Shown here: piece by piece, positions 47,029-60,709 of the stretch
Position numbering within the stretch: the stretch's first letter is position 1
How the letters are laid out: every line of letters begins with the position of its first letter
From: Leucogyrophana mollusca
Taxonomy: Eukaryota; Basidiomycota; Agaricomycetes; Boletales
Direction of reading: 5' to 3'
Length of the DNA stretch: 64,000 bases
Assembly (NCBI GenBank): GCA_021014945.1
Contig: MU266355.1
Span: forward strand, 124,001 to 188,000
Translations under genes and position numbers: made by a program
Notes under the pieces: model-generated
What the model saw: the letters and a program-made list of their open reading frames with translations, nothing else
Told to the model about the DNA's origin: nothing
The model's database searches: none

Positions 47029-48868
47029 GTACCCTTTCTACCTCAAATGTCAAATAGTATGATAACTTCGGTTTATACCATTAGACGAGGAGCCGCCATC
47101 ACTATATCAACGGTTCCTAGCAACTCAATGAACAAATCAAGGCTTGCGACAAACCCCCCCTTCATCATCAATGCTGGAATCGGCCCCTGCTTCTAAGGCG
47201 CCCCCCGCCTCTCGGAGTCTCGGAGCTTTGGACGAGCATATAAAATATCGGTGTAGATCAGGCTGATCGAGATGTCAGATCCAAACGCCGCACGCACTTT
47301 GGCATATCTCCTACAGCTCTCCGCATAGGTATTCGATATATGCCTACACACTTACAATTTGTAACACATACACCGTAGTGACACTAAGTTATAGACCAGC
47401 ACATCTGCTCAGTGCGCGTTGGGGATCGCTGCCCGATGATAGCTTGAGCCTCTCGTGATCGCCGTGGGAAATCTCCGTACCGGTGCAGCACTTCAGCAGT
47501 ACTCCGAGTATTCCCTGTGCCTCGAAAGTACCAGCACAATTGCCATTTGGACGCACCGAGCACCGAGTAAGCCAATCACTGTTTCGCCATAAACCTCCAC
47601 TTTTCGCACTTTCTGCAAACGAATAGCGTATTATCAATGATCTCGTATCGTGCTTAGGTCAGTTGGGTTCCGACTTGAAGCTTGAAGAACCACCGCAATA
47701 TTGTCTGCCCTCCTGCGCATAAGAAGACGCGGTGTGGGGAAACCATTCTTCAGTCGCAGAAGCCCATTGCCTACCCAGGTGATCGATGTTCCTACCGCAA
47801 GGGACAAATTGGTACGTGATTGCAGGCCCACCGGATTCACGCGCGACTTAAGGTCTATTTCTGGCAGCGTCTCGCCCGCGAGCAGGATGTTGTGAGCTCG
47901 CACTCAAGCAGACGACGCACTAGAATATACCCGCCGCCGCCTGGAGACGAGGAGTGGGATGACAAACTGTGCGTAATTCGGAGGAGTTCAACGACGTTTG
48001 GTGGCTGGATTATATCTGTTTCTGTATGTGCCTCACGAGAAAAGGCGCCCATAGGTAACCATTTGGGAAGCCCACCAACATATGCGCACGGGAAAAACCT
48101 CCCGTGTTAGCCTCGAATACTAACAGTGATAAAGTTGGCCCCGCGGAACAAAGATCTAAAACTTCGAGTCAACTTCTTGCTATGGGAACCAGGTGCCATG
48201 TGGTCCCGGATTGCCTGAATATCGTGTCGACTCCTTTAACTATTGTCGATGTACCCTGTCAGGACTTCAAGCAACGTTTTACCTTTGCGCTCGCGGAATG
48301 CTTCCACACCTCACCCAATGCTAGGGTCAGGCACCCCGCGAACATCGTAGGGACTGGGAGCTTATCAGGTAGTGAAGAGATCCCGGGGCTTGGTGAAATT
48401 ACATCCCCAAGGGTAATACCACCGCCTGGACCTGCGCCACTGAATAACATGACGCCTTGCCGTACTTGGAGGAGTAAACTGCAGGAATAAAATTGAGTCA
48501 GTATCTACATCGGAGCATAAATAACTGGGGCTGATGAGATCGAATGACCCAACCGGCTTCTAGCTCCTGGCGATCCCAGCATCATTCACCAGACCCAAGA
48601 TCACAGCAGCGGCCAGAGTAAGCAGGCACCGAGATCCCGAGCGTTGGGATGGGCTGTCCAAGAGTCTGAAGGTGACGTCGGGTTCGACATACACATTTGT
48701 ACTGTTTCAGATTAGCCGCCAGCGTAATAAGCGGCGATAGGCTGTAAGGGAGGAGAGGGCGAGGATGGCGACGTAACATGGGCGCTGCGAGAAAGGCACA
48801 ACCTGGTAATCCGTGGGGGCCTAGGTCAGTCGGTTACTGGTGTGGAGTTCACTGAACTAGCTTACCGA
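47029..48868. other. Gene-poor region
   Basis: This 1.8 kb stretch holds only short frames (at most 128 codons, 48104-48490) without recognisable similarity or splice continuity. It follows the HET gene and may carry decayed sequence. Confidence 0.5.
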
Positions 48869-49966
48869 TTATGTCAAGTCAATGACTTCGCCTGACGGTA
48901 TAAATTTCGGGCGCGGATCCTCCCTCTTGATCTTCTTCGCAGGGTTCTTCTTGCGTCTCTTCGCTTCGAGAGACGCCAATTTCTGCTTCAAAGCTTGTAT
49001 TTCCGTATCAGTACCCTCTTCGTCGGTCAGCAATTCTTCTTCCGCTTTTACGTCACCGTCGCCGGTATCCGCTGCTTTCCTCTTAGCAGGATTTTGAATT
49101 GGGGCTGGAATTATGCCATTCGCCTTGAGGAGATCTGAAGGAGTTGGGGTCACGTTTATAAGTGTATTCCTAGGGGATGTCGTACCATAACTCCTGTATT
49201 TGAAGATGAAGGTAACTAGCGGCAGTGAGCTTTGGCGCCTGAATGACGAAAAGGCTCTCGGTGCACTTTTCACTTCTTCCCCAAAGCTAGCGCAATTTCG
49301 CTCAGCATGAGTATGTATATGTCATCCAAATGATCGGTACACGCACCCGACACAGTGTGTCCCAGCCTTCTTGGCGCGTTCATGTACTTTACGAGTCGGG
49401 GCGAGTTGCATATAGTTAATATCAACTTTTGAAACTTCATTCCATACACCCGCCCAAATCTCGAGCTCGATTTGGCCCAAGTCGCTTGTTGACTGCCCCA
49501 GGTAATCGTCTTCGTCTGGCGGCGAATCAGCTGAACATGTCTTCAAGACAGCAGACTGAACAAACACACCCGTAACTTGAAGGTTTGAAAACATAATAGG
49601 CCTCACTGACGTAGAAGAAACGACGAACTCGCTCCCTTCTGCCCAGTTGCGAAACTTGTGCTTTTGCGGGATAATCCTGGCGAAACAACTGACACCATCC
49701 ACCTTAACGTAGCCGGATGTATCGTGTTGACGCGGTGACGAAGAATCTTGCCATTTGACCGAGAATTGCTGGTGGTTCATAATTTGGCGTTCGTGTTACG
49801 CCATGAAGTGTTTCAAACATTTAGACACATAAAACCATACCTTTCCTGCTTCCGAAGCGACCCAACATGTGACTTTATTTTCATCTGGGAGATATTCCGT
49901 TCCATATTGTTCAAGTTCGACGCCGTCCACGTTGATGCAGGCGGAGAACTGTCTGTGTTGTAACAT
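48869..49966 (-). CDS. DUF7918-type basidiomycete protein
   Basis: Exons 49841-49966, 49347-49768 and 48869-49286. The product begins MLQHRQFSACINVDGVELEQ, then QYGTEYLPDENKVTCWVASEAGK and QFSVKWQDSS. It continues with KVDGVSCFARIIP, LGQIELEIWAGVWNEV, and VHERAKKAGTHCV. The end of the domain is VTFIFKYRSYGT with DLLKANGIIPAP. These are the blocks of a domain expanded in Agaricomycetes (as I recall it, DUF7918), of unknown function. The C-terminus is a Lys/Arg-rich coiled coil (EIQALKQKLASLEAKRRKKN). It shares a 164-bp divergent promoter with the PLP-homeostasis gene. Confidence 0.8.
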
Positions 49967-51128
<1,162 letters not shown>

Positions 51129-51235
51129 ATCTGGTTGATAGAAATGGACCCGTGGATTTGACAATTGCATGTAATACTAACACATAGAATACTTAAGTAC
51201 TCAATCCTTGTGCCGGGATATCATTCGGCATACAT

Positions 51236-52447
51236 CTATTCGAACCTCTCCTGGCAGACAGACAACTCCAATTCATCGAGCCTATACCTTTCCGTAGCAG
51301 CCACGTGGAAGGCAATGAATCCACCAACAAAGGTTCTGTATGCTTCGCAAGCATCCGGGTATCGGCTCAGAATCTGAACGGTCCTTTCATGGGCTTCGGC
51401 GGCAGCGTCGCTCAACTGGCGCAGGGCATCGATCTTTGGGATGTCCTGGCACGCAGCCAGGATAGATACTTGATTAATGGATTCGCCTGCCAACTCTTCT
51501 TTGTAAAATGATAAAACATCACTGTAATAATAGAAACGATCAGAAGGGTGAACATGATGAGAACGAGCTGAAAGAGCTGACTTGACGTTGTTAAGGAAGA
51601 CCGCGATCTCGGGGAGAGCCTGTATGTAGGTGTCTAGAGGGAGACCAGGTGGAAAAATAAAAATTGCAAATGCATCTGCATATCCAGACAGCAATCGGTA
51701 GTATTCAGAGTACTTCTGAGCTTCGCGCAGCAACTGCCGGGTCAAACATCAACTCAAATAACGCAAACGCGACAGAGATAACCAACGACGTACCACCATG
51801 TCCCGAGTTTCAATTTCCAGCAACGTCGCTGTCACTCCGTTGAGAGTAGACGTGACGACCAAATTCGAAGCCACTCGATTATAGTGATGCGCTAGTCTAG
51901 ACAGCGTGTCGGCAAATGCCTCCAGAACTCTGTCCTCTTGTCTGCCCTTCTGCATGAACCGTTCGTTGAAAAGGTACAAGGCTTCCATATTTGGGGTACG
52001 GCTGGGTACCGCATCCACGTAGCCCGCGCACGCAGTATAAAACGCGATATTGATTCTCTCATCTTCTTGGAGATAGGGGTACGAGATGGAGGCCATAGTG
52101 GCACCCATATAGAGGTATGTGCCGACAGAGTACCCGTCCATTGGGTAGCCACGCCGGATGGCTTCCTCGCAGCACCTTTGGTAGAAATGGTGGTCGCGCT
52201 CACTCTCGAGGTAGGGGATATCGCAACGGTGGAGAAAGGAAAAGATCGCGTCGCGCATGCCCTTGACCTGCAAAGTGAGGAAAATGGGTAAGATACACAC
52301 GTGAGTTAAGTGTCGGGAAAGGGCTCGCACCAGATCCGAATTGGCAGACGGTGCCGGTGTCTGAGCGTCTGGAGAGTGCATGAATGGCTGGAGTGGAGGG
52401 AGATGGCTTTCTAGTAGGTAGAGATGTGCATGGTCTGTGGCAGACAT
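51236..52447 (-). CDS. TRI5-family sesquiterpene synthase (trichodiene-synthase-like)
   Basis: Exons 52331-52447, 51797-52267, 51582-51733 and 51236-51521. The introns (63, 63 and 60 bp) are all multiples of three, so two of them could be mistaken for coding sequence. The first and third contain no in-frame stop. Removing the third rebuilds the second metal-binding motif, NDVLSFYKEELAGE (N-D-x-x-S-x-x-K-E). The Asp-rich motif region reads FYTACAGYVDAVPS, where the usual second Asp is Ala. Other family features: GYSVGTYLYMGATMASISYP and YIQALPEIAVFLNNV. Such enzymes cyclise farnesyl diphosphate. Activity of this copy is uncertain because of the altered Asp motif. Confidence 0.88.
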
Positions 52448-53495
52448 TTATATGGCACTAGATCGAGCGCTGTAGTGAAGTGAAGAAGCTTTCGCTTTCT
52501 CGTGTTTGTAGTGACCGCCGCATGCAACTGCGTTCCGCCCGGCGAATATCGTCATGTGGCAGATAGTAACAGCCATGGGGGTATGAGACGTCGCGGTTCG
52601 GTCTCATCCAATTTACTTACCGCTAGCCGTAATCTGAGCGTCTCGGCCCAGATCCAACTTTGGTAGTGATCCTTCCTTCGAGCGTCGACCGCTGCTAATA
52701 CTAGTAGTTGGGGGGCAAGTGCTGGAGAACAATAAACTTACTATGGTAACTGAGGGTACGCACCTGAAGACCCGCTTGATGTGCGGGTGCCAAGAGGGCT
52801 ACAGAACAGTTCAAACTCGGGAAGATCTATAATTAACGGAGGAGGGTGGCAGCCTACTTACTCACATGACGTTTCCCGATCCCGGGTTCGGCAGCGAAGA
52901 TAACTTGCACGACCCGGCATCCGGAGTTGTTGGGAGGCGCCGTGGAGAGGTGTGGCAGATGAACGGACCGTATTTTGTCCTGAAGCGATTTCCCACCAAG
53001 AACCATCGCAGTTGGCTCGTGTAATCACGACTTGTAATGACGCTGGATGATTGCAGAGGATTCGCCGCGGCGTTCGGGGAGGAATGCGGACGCAGATAAG
53101 TATTTACATTGTGGCAGCAATGATTTAGATCTCGCCGCCGATAGCGGCGGACTCGACCAGATACGAGCACGGAGGATTGCACTCATTCCTCCAGCTGTTC
53201 GCACCATCGCACTACCATCGCTTGCCTGGAATGCTGTGGGGAGATGGTTGGAGGCGGTGACTGCCGACAAAGTGGAGGAGGAGTGGCTGTGTTCAAATCC
53301 TGGTCTCTTTGCTACACGTGCACGTGCTGCGCTTCCTCCTCAAATCTTGACGAGGTTCTCCGGATCGACTTACGGCTCTTTAGACACTAGGCTCGACGCA
53401 AAAGAAGGTCTCGTCACCCGATCGCGACGTCCCTCGAAATTATCCGAATTCAATCCATCCCGTACGGCCGCAGCACCACACCCATACCAACACGA
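52448..53495. other. Intergenic region
   Basis: This 1 kb stretch separates the divergent terpene synthase and DHHC genes. A plus-strand frame of 150 codons (53047-53499) ends at the DHHC start and has no recognisable similarity; it is probably promoter and 5' UTR. Confidence 0.5.
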
Positions 53496-55527
53496 ATGAT
53501 CTGTGCGCGCCGGGTATTCCGCTGCTTCAAATGGCTTGAGCGCATGGGCGACCGACTCACAGGCGCAGCCGGCCCGTTCTTCGTCGGCCTCGCCGTCATT
53601 CTCATGACGCTTGGCACTGTGTCTTTCTGTGAGTGTACTCAATTGTGCAGGCGCTGGGTCGGCTCGACTCAGTTCATCCTCAACCATTCCAAATTGCTTT
53701 CTACCAGTCACCGTCATCCAGCCCACCTTGCCCCTCCCGTGGCTCACGACTCCACCTTGCATCCTCATCGCCATGAACTTGTTCGCGCACTACTATTACG
53801 TGTGCACCGTTTCGCCGGGGTTTGTGCACGAGTACGATGATGCGCACGAGGGCGTTCATGCGGAGGGCGACGGTGGTGCTGATAATGAGGGGACGTATGA
53901 AGAGGGGACGCATAGGCGGAGTGGGTCGATGGGAGAGGGAACACATGCGCACGCGCCGCAAGAGGGCCGCGGCATCCTATGGGCGCGCCGGAAGCGCCCA
54001 GGCGGGGCGGGATGGGATGCGGTGGCGCTCTCCCGCGCGAGCGTGACCAAGTGCAGGAAGTGCGGTGTGATGAGGCCCGAGGTGAGCTCTCCCTTATATC
54101 GCGCCTTTCTCCCCTCGTCGTGCTGGTAGCTGACAGTGTACACGAGAGGGCGCACCACTGCCGGATATGTAATCGCTGTGTGCTCAAGTTTGACCACCAC
54201 TGTCCCGTGAGTGCTTTTCTCGTGTCCTTTCATATAACTCAACCCAATTCTCCTCTCTCCCTCATGTATCTCACAGTGTAAGCACCCTTCCCCATCCCAT
54301 GACCTAAAACGAACTTGAACCCGCTGCTAACAGGGATAAACCAATGTGTGGGCTTGCACAACGAGCGGCATTTTATGCTGTTTATGTGAGTCGTGGGTTT
54401 GCTCTCTTTCACGCCCATACATGTGCTATCATGCTTGGTCTCTTAATATCATCGGTCATTAGCGCTAATGCTAATATCTCTCAGGGCATACCTCGTCCTA
54501 GCGACGTTCTTCCTTAGCATACTCGGCTATCAGCACGTCCTCGACGCGCTGGGGCTTAATTACAACGTACGTCCCTCCTTTCCGCCCTCTCGTTTTGTCT
54601 TACCAGCTTGTTGACGTATTCATCAACAGGCCCCCCCTCCCCACGCATTCCCCCCGCTCGCCTACCTCCTCTCCTACATGCTCTCCGCCGTCCTCTGCCT
54701 CGCTGTGGGGGTGATGCTCGCATGGCACGTCCGTGGCGTCGCTCGCGGGGAGACCGCGGTCGAGGGCGCAGATTTTGCGGTGTATGAGCGGGTGGCAAAG
54801 GGGAGGGGGGATGTGAGTGATTTTTTTTTGCTTGGTTTTTTTTTTTCTTGCAATGTGGTTCCGGCTGTTTTCTTCTGTGCGCGACACGGCGTGCGTTGGC
54901 AGTGCGCTCCTCTGCTTTTCGCGTCCCGTGTTACTCTCCGCGGCAGACAATGTACTGACCTGGCGCTCTGTAGACTTTCGTGAACTCGTATGATGTTGGG
55001 TACGTGTTTTAGTCAATTTAAGTGGTTTGGTTTGATTGGAGTGGTTGGGATGAGTGAGGCAGGACTGTGTGCTGACTTGACATTACCATCTCTACGCAGA
55101 AAACGACGGAACTTGGAGCTGTTCTTTAATGTCGGGCCAGGTGGATAGTGAGTCTCGTTTCATTTCGGTTTTGTTTTTGGTTGCGCTGGCTTTTAATATC
55201 GATGGCTGAATGTTGTGTTTTGACTTCGGTTTTGTCCCCGCGTTGCGATTTGTCACCCTCGCGCTCATTTCCCCCTTTCTTACTCCTTCGCCCCCCCCCT
55301 CCCCACCAATACCACCACCCCGTACTTGTCTTTGGTCAACCCACCCCACCTGCCCCACCTGCCCCACCCCCAAAAGCCCATACTACACACTCCTCCTTCC
55401 GCTGCGTGTCCCGCCGTACACGGACGGGCGCGCATGGGCGCGGCGCGCGGGGATGGGGGGACATCTGGGGGTGAGGAGGGGTGAGGAGCTTACGGATGAA
55501 GAGGATGACGAAGAAGAGGAGGTGTGA
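53496..55527 (+). CDS. DHHC-type protein S-acyltransferase (palmitoyltransferase)
   Basis: The first exon encodes a membrane helix (GPFFVGLAVILMTLGTVSF); the next includes PWLTTPPCILIAMNLFAHYY and a charged linker. The Cys-rich domain runs KCRKCGVMRPE, RAHHCRICNRCVLKFDHHCP, then WINQCVGLHNERHF. The Trp codon of DHHC-Pro-Trp can only be formed by taking one T at 54277 between two GT-AG introns (54207-54276 and 54278-54333). Later exons give two helices (AYLVLATFFLSILGY and LLSYMLSAVLCLAVGVML), TFVNSYDVGKRRNLELFFNVGP, and an acidic tail ending EEEEV. The enzyme transfers palmitate to Cys residues of membrane proteins through the DHHC Cys. The subfamily (for example Pfa3- or Pfa4-like) is unresolved. 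Confidence 0.9.
54277..54277 (+). other. Putative single-nucleotide exon in the DHHC gene
   Basis: The sequence ctcacag-T-gtaagc places one T between a perfect acceptor and a perfect donor. Joining CCC + T + GGATAAAC gives Pro-Trp-Ile-Asn, the invariant continuation of DHHC. Skipping it gives GGA-TAA, a stop. The only other option is a weak donor (GTGA/gtgctt) that replaces Trp with Val-Arg. Confidence 0.7.
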
Positions 55528-57845
55528 AGAGGAGGGAGGAGGGGGTGCGATGGGTTACATAGGGCCTCGAGTGTGATATCGAGCTTGCTCACCCGTAGTA
55601 CGACTCTCGCGTACTTATACCTTCAAGTTCGCCTGCTACTGAGGGCAGGACTTAAAGGCGGCCCACGTGTGTAAGCGAGCGGGCTCTGTGTCTGACTTTG
55701 CCACACCGTTCAGCGTCCATGTCTCTGACCGCCGAGTGCCCTCTTGCAGTGCGGTTCCTATCCCCCGATGTTCTACTCTTCCTGCCCCCCCGGCGCTCCG
55801 CCATGCGTCCTCCCGCCCCTGCCCCGTCAAAGCTTGCGACCGAGGTGAAGGCCACGCAAGTTAAGTTCGGTGATAGATTCCCAGGCTTCAGTTTGTGACA
55901 GTCCCAGCGGGTTGCGGTCTCGGTGTATGGTGCGCGCTCGTCGATCATTGTCGCAGACTCCTAACATGTTGGGGGTGAACGGGCTGGCACGTGCTAGTTG
56001 TGACCCTCCGCGGACGTTCATATCACTGCACCCCCCGCTGAGGAGTGACGTTCACCCACCAGGCGGGCGTGCCGATCGGGGAGGGGCAAAGTTCGCGTCC
56101 TCCCGATATTTATTCCTCTGGAGACAGTGATACACCCTGCTTGCGGCATGTGTGAATCCTTGTGACATGCGGCTGCCACGCCGCAGGGCAAGGAGGTACA
56201 TGTGTAAGCGAGCACGACAGCCTCCATTGCTTGACTCCGCCGCTTATCCACCGCACCCCTATCCACCGATGTTGCGGTGCTCTTGCACGCACGACGCTCT
56301 GCTGCCCCCCTCTGCCCTACCCGGCCGTTATTGGTGTCGGGCGCTTGGTTCGCACCTTTCGTCCATGCGTCGGTACGGCACAACTATAGGCAGCCACGAA
56401 CACAGTCAATAGGTACAATTGAAGCTGTTCGCAAGCTAGTGTTGACCTCTGCATGCACCCGCCACAATCTGACGCCTCTAACTCAGGGCTATTGTGCTAT
56501 ATAAGACCCGCCACAATTGACCCCACCCCAGCCCAGGGTTGTCGTATGATACAACAGTCGAAGGGAGGGGCGGCGGCGGATACAGAACTTGCTTGAGTAC
56601 TTACAAGGCCCTAGTCTCGATACCAGCCGTTCTAGGAAGCGCGGATTAAAATCCGGGAGCATCCGCTGGATAGATATCGTGACTTGCGCGGAAAAAGACG
56701 GGGCGGACGTACATGACGGTAGGGTTACGGTACTAGGTGGTGGATATGTAGACGCGGAAAGTTGTGTGTAACTAGACGAGCTGAAGGCGAACGGACACAG
56801 AGACGGCCGGGGCCCACGTGCGTCTTTCTTTCTGCTTGCAACGAGGGGTGTTGCTGGCGTTGCACTAGTGGCCCTAAGTAGACTTGGGAGAAGAGCGTCG
56901 GGCTCGGAACGCGAAGATACCAGACCCGTTCAATGCTACAACATAGAAGCGTCCCGAAACAAGGACGTCATTAAGCGTGGCTGCAGCGATGTGGACGTAA
57001 GAGTAGGGTTGGATCCGAGGTGGTGCTCACGTTTTGAGCCATTGTTCAAGTTGCGCGGTGGAAGTGGAAGTAGTTAGAAGTAGGCAGCATATCCAGCCAA
57101 CCTTAGTGGCCTCGGGGTGTAATTGCCTCGCATACGACATCTTTGATGGATCCTCATATTTGACATCACTAGTAGTTTTGGAATCTGGAACAAGATTCTC
57201 GATGGATGGAGCCCCTGTTATATGAGCCTTTGAGCGAGTGTGAGGTAGTGATACCGGGCTTGTCGTTGTTAGGTTGGTCCTTGGCAGTAGCGTGTTCGAT
57301 GATAACCTGGCCGGGACCTTGGGCGATGTGAACATGACCGTGGCCCAATCCCAGGCTAGTGGCATACCACGGGAGGTAAGCGCAATCCTCGGCGCACGTC
57401 GCTCGGAGATACTTCCTTTGAAAGCCTTTGGCCATGCAGCGGCAACATTCTCGTGCTCGGTATCACGGTCGCTCTGGTTTGTCCCACTCCCACTCGTTAT
57501 ACGCAACACTACCTCGTTCCACTTACTCTCCCTAAAAACATTTCGACCAGTAAGTTGGGATGGGGCAAATTGAAATATCGTCTAGGTTCGATTTCAGAAC
57601 AAGCACCCAGTGACGACTTCGGACTCAACGAGCAGGTGTGACGTGACACTAATTTAGCGCGTCGCGTTGCGTCACACCTTTCGTTGATCACAAAATACCA
57701 ATGTGGGAAAACACAAGTTCGAACTCCGCCCTCTGTACGTTCACTGCAGCCCATCATCGCTGCCGACGCCGACGCCGAGGACGGGGGACACACGACAAAG
57801 TCTTGGTGGAAATATTGCGTGGATGATAATTATCGCCCGGCGCTC
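55528..57845. other. Gene-poor region
   Basis: About 2.3 kb lie between the DHHC stop and the DSN1 start. It holds many short frames on both strands and no recognised domain. The minus-strand frame 57169-57435 looks slightly protein-like but could not be extended. A decayed gene or a long promoter is possible. Confidence 0.5.
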
Positions 57846-60184
57846 ATGAACGGAACCAGGACACGCCTCGAGAATCCAATGGCACCCGATCCTCACTCTA
57901 TGGCACCCGAATCGCATCCCACTGCCAAGCGGAAAGCAGACGAATCGAATCCGCTGCTGCATGCTGCTAAGAGGAGCAAGAAGGAGGTGCGCTGCTTTGA
58001 TTGTGGGCGTGACTATGGCGCTGATGAACGCAAAAAAGGGAAAGCCCGGCGCGTCGAAACGAAAATGTGAGTCCGAGTGGTGTTACTGGGACCTTGATAC
58101 TTATGGAGGCGTATGCGCGTATAAAACAGTGGTCGGCGAAGAGCAACCAGGTGGGTTGTTTATCGTCCGTGCGCGCGCCGCGTCTCCCCAGCAGTCCTCG
58201 TCCCAGCCCGTCGTTGGTACCTCCTCCCAACCCGTTTTTACCAACTCCTCTCAGCCCGTCATCAACACCACTGCCCCCCCTCGCGCACACTCACGTCCCC
58301 CACCCTCCAGCTCCCAGCCCACACCCGGCCCCTCGAAGTCGAAGCCTCCATCCAAGAAATTCAAAGCAGAATCCTCACGCGCTGCCACCAAAGCCAAAGT
58401 CCATGATGGCATCCCCACCACCACCCGCGAGGACCCTGAGCTCGACGAGGACGTCCGCCAGATGGAAGACGAGACAGACCACCTCCGCCGGCGCTCGCGT
58501 GCCAAAGAAACAGTAAACCCAGAATTTCAGTTCCCCCCGTCGAAGCCCCCTTCCCAGCGACACACCTCAGATGCGATTCAGCGCCACCTTCACGACCCGC
58601 TTCAGCGACGCCCTAATGACGCGCTACAGCCCCTTGCAGAAAGCGAAACCCCCCAGATTGAGCGCAACAAACTCATGCGCGAGGGCCTGCTGCCTCTCCC
58701 CCGCGCGCGGACACCCCAACCACCTCCACCACCTCTACCACCACAGACCTCACAACATGAACACTCACGACACACACCACAGCACTCCAGACGGAGCTCG
58801 ATGAGCATGCGCGGTAAGCGTATAAGTACGAGTTTCGAGACTACCGGCGTTATCTGTGCGTCACCCCCCTCCTCCTCCTGTTCGTCCTCGTCTCTGCGCT
58901 ATGTTCTGCGATGCTAATCATGCAGTTTTGAATTCTTGGTATCTCTTTACACAGCACAACCGCACACGTCGGTAAACGATTCGAGTTTCTACAAACATAT
59001 CGACTGTGATCTCCCGGATCCACAGCGCGCACGGCAGCTGCTGATATGGAGTGCGGCGCGTGCGATAGCAAGAGAACGAGAACCAAGTTCGTCGACATCG
59101 AAATCGAAATCTCAAGGGAAAGATCCCCCGCCCCTTCCTCCTCTCGACGCGCACCTGCAACAGATCTTGCAAGCCGCGGAGGAGGATGTCATACGGCTGC
59201 TCGCAGAGAAAAAGATCGATACTTCTGTGTACAGCCACGGCCACAGCGACGACGCAGGAGGAGACGCGAGGAACCTGAACCTAAAGCCCAACGAGCAGAA
59301 CGTGAAGAACAGGGCGCGCGAGGTGAAGTTCAGAGAAGACATCGAACGGTGCGTCCCTAATCGCGTTCCCTTCACCTTTTACCCTATATCATGCGGGAAC
59401 GCTGACGGTGTGTGCGTGTGCTGTCGCCAGGGCGAAGGCGGAGTCGGACGCGTGGGCACAGGTGGACCAGTTCTACAACACATACGACGCGAACTCGAGA
59501 GCTGATCTCGAGAAGCGGCGGCAAGCGCTCAACCCGCCGACGTCTTCGAGAGCACATGGGAAAGGGAAGCAGCGCGCGGCGTCCCAAGAACGAGAACAAG
59601 AGTCGCCCGACGAAGACGACGACTGGAGCTGGCTCCTCCCGCACCCAGCCGATCTCTCGCCCGACTTCCGCGAGAGGGTCGATCTGGAAGTCGTCAAGCG
59701 TGTCATGACGTCAAGGAGCAAGAACGGTGGCAGCAGCAGCGCCCTCGACGAGCGCATGAAAGATATGCAATTCAAAGTCGACAGCATATTCTCATATGTG
59801 AACAGCGCTATGCAGACGACGAACGTCGCCGAAGCGGAGTTCGACCATCGGTACTCCCTTCTCTCACTCGCGCTCAATGCACGCACACGATCCGTACCGC
59901 CTCCCTCCGCACACTCCCCCACATCGCTGTCATCGCATCTCCCACTTCCTCCACGAGCTGCTAACCACGACCTACGACACGACCCACAAGATATCTTCCG
60001 CGCGCTTTCGCGCATCGATAAGGAGCGCCCGCCGGGGGAGGTTGGGGATGCAGCGAGGCGGGCGGCGAGGGAGGTGCAGAGGGTGCAGGAGGGCGGTGGG
60101 GTGGGGGTGGGGGAGAGGCGGTTGACGGGGGTCGTCGCTACCCCGCGGAAGGCACCTGGGACGCCGAGGAGGAAGGATCGGTGA
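57846..60184 (+). CDS. DSN1: Kinetochore MIS12-complex subunit DSN1/MIS13
   Basis: The N-terminus is Lys/Ser/Pro-rich with NLS-like KRSKKE. After a long disordered stretch comes RGKRISTSFETTGVI, then ISQPHTSVNDSSFYKHIDCDLPDPQRARQ across an intron (about 58855-58956), and LLIWSAARAIAREREPSSS. This is the Mis13/Dsn1 signature. A second intron (about 59350-59431) joins to RAKAESDAWAQVDQFYNTYD and a helical C-terminus with DIFRALSRIDKERPPG. Two small N-terminal introns near 57989-58042 and 58067-58150 are needed to keep the frame. DSN1 links centromeric chromatin to the NDC80 complex. The N-terminal boundaries are less certain than the core. Confidence 0.85.
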
Positions 60185-60580
60185 TGGACGCGCGGCACGC
60201 GCTCGTCCTGGCAGGGGGCGGGTGAAGATGTATCGGATATCTGTCTATCGCGTTATTTTATTTTATTCCTCTTATTTCGGTTTCTCTTTCTTTTCCTTTC
60301 TTTGTTTTGTCTGACACTGTCTGTCGAGAATTGCAACTGTTGTCCAGTGAATGCCGATCACACACAAGTGCATTTGTATCATATCTCAGAGTAGGGGATA
60401 CCATGGGTGTATCCGGGTTGTGACCGGATGAAACCCACGGGTAAAAAGAGCAGCGAGGGCGTGACCGTACCCGACCCGGGCACATCAGGAAAAAGGTCCA
60501 GCAGTAATAAGGTAGGCCTCATGCGGGTTCATCCTACCTCACGTGAGTGTGACGGAGTGTGACCCGAGGCTAGATAGGTG

Positions 60581-60607
60581 GTGCCGATTGTGCCGATTGT
60601 GCCGAAC
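60581..60607. repeat. 9-bp tandem repeat, about three copies
   Basis: GTGCCGATT is repeated head to tail at 60581-60598, with a partial third copy reading GTGCCGAAC. Confidence 0.75.
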
Positions 60608-60660
60608 GCTGTTAAGTCTGACTCGAGAGTAGCTACGGCTCATACAAGTATACAGTGATG

Positions 60661-60709
60661 TGTAGTGTAAAGAAGATTCGGAATGTAGTGTAAAGAAGAT
60701 AGAATGTAA
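60661..60709. repeat. Tandem repeat of about 22 bp, two copies
   Basis: TGTAGTGTAAAGAAGAT occurs at 60661 and again at 60684, each followed by a GAA-TGTA join into the next copy. Confidence 0.75.

Noticed and set aside
59473..60198. 241-codon minus-strand frame opposite DSN1
   Set aside because: It overlaps the well-supported DSN1 coding exon and has no similarity of its own.
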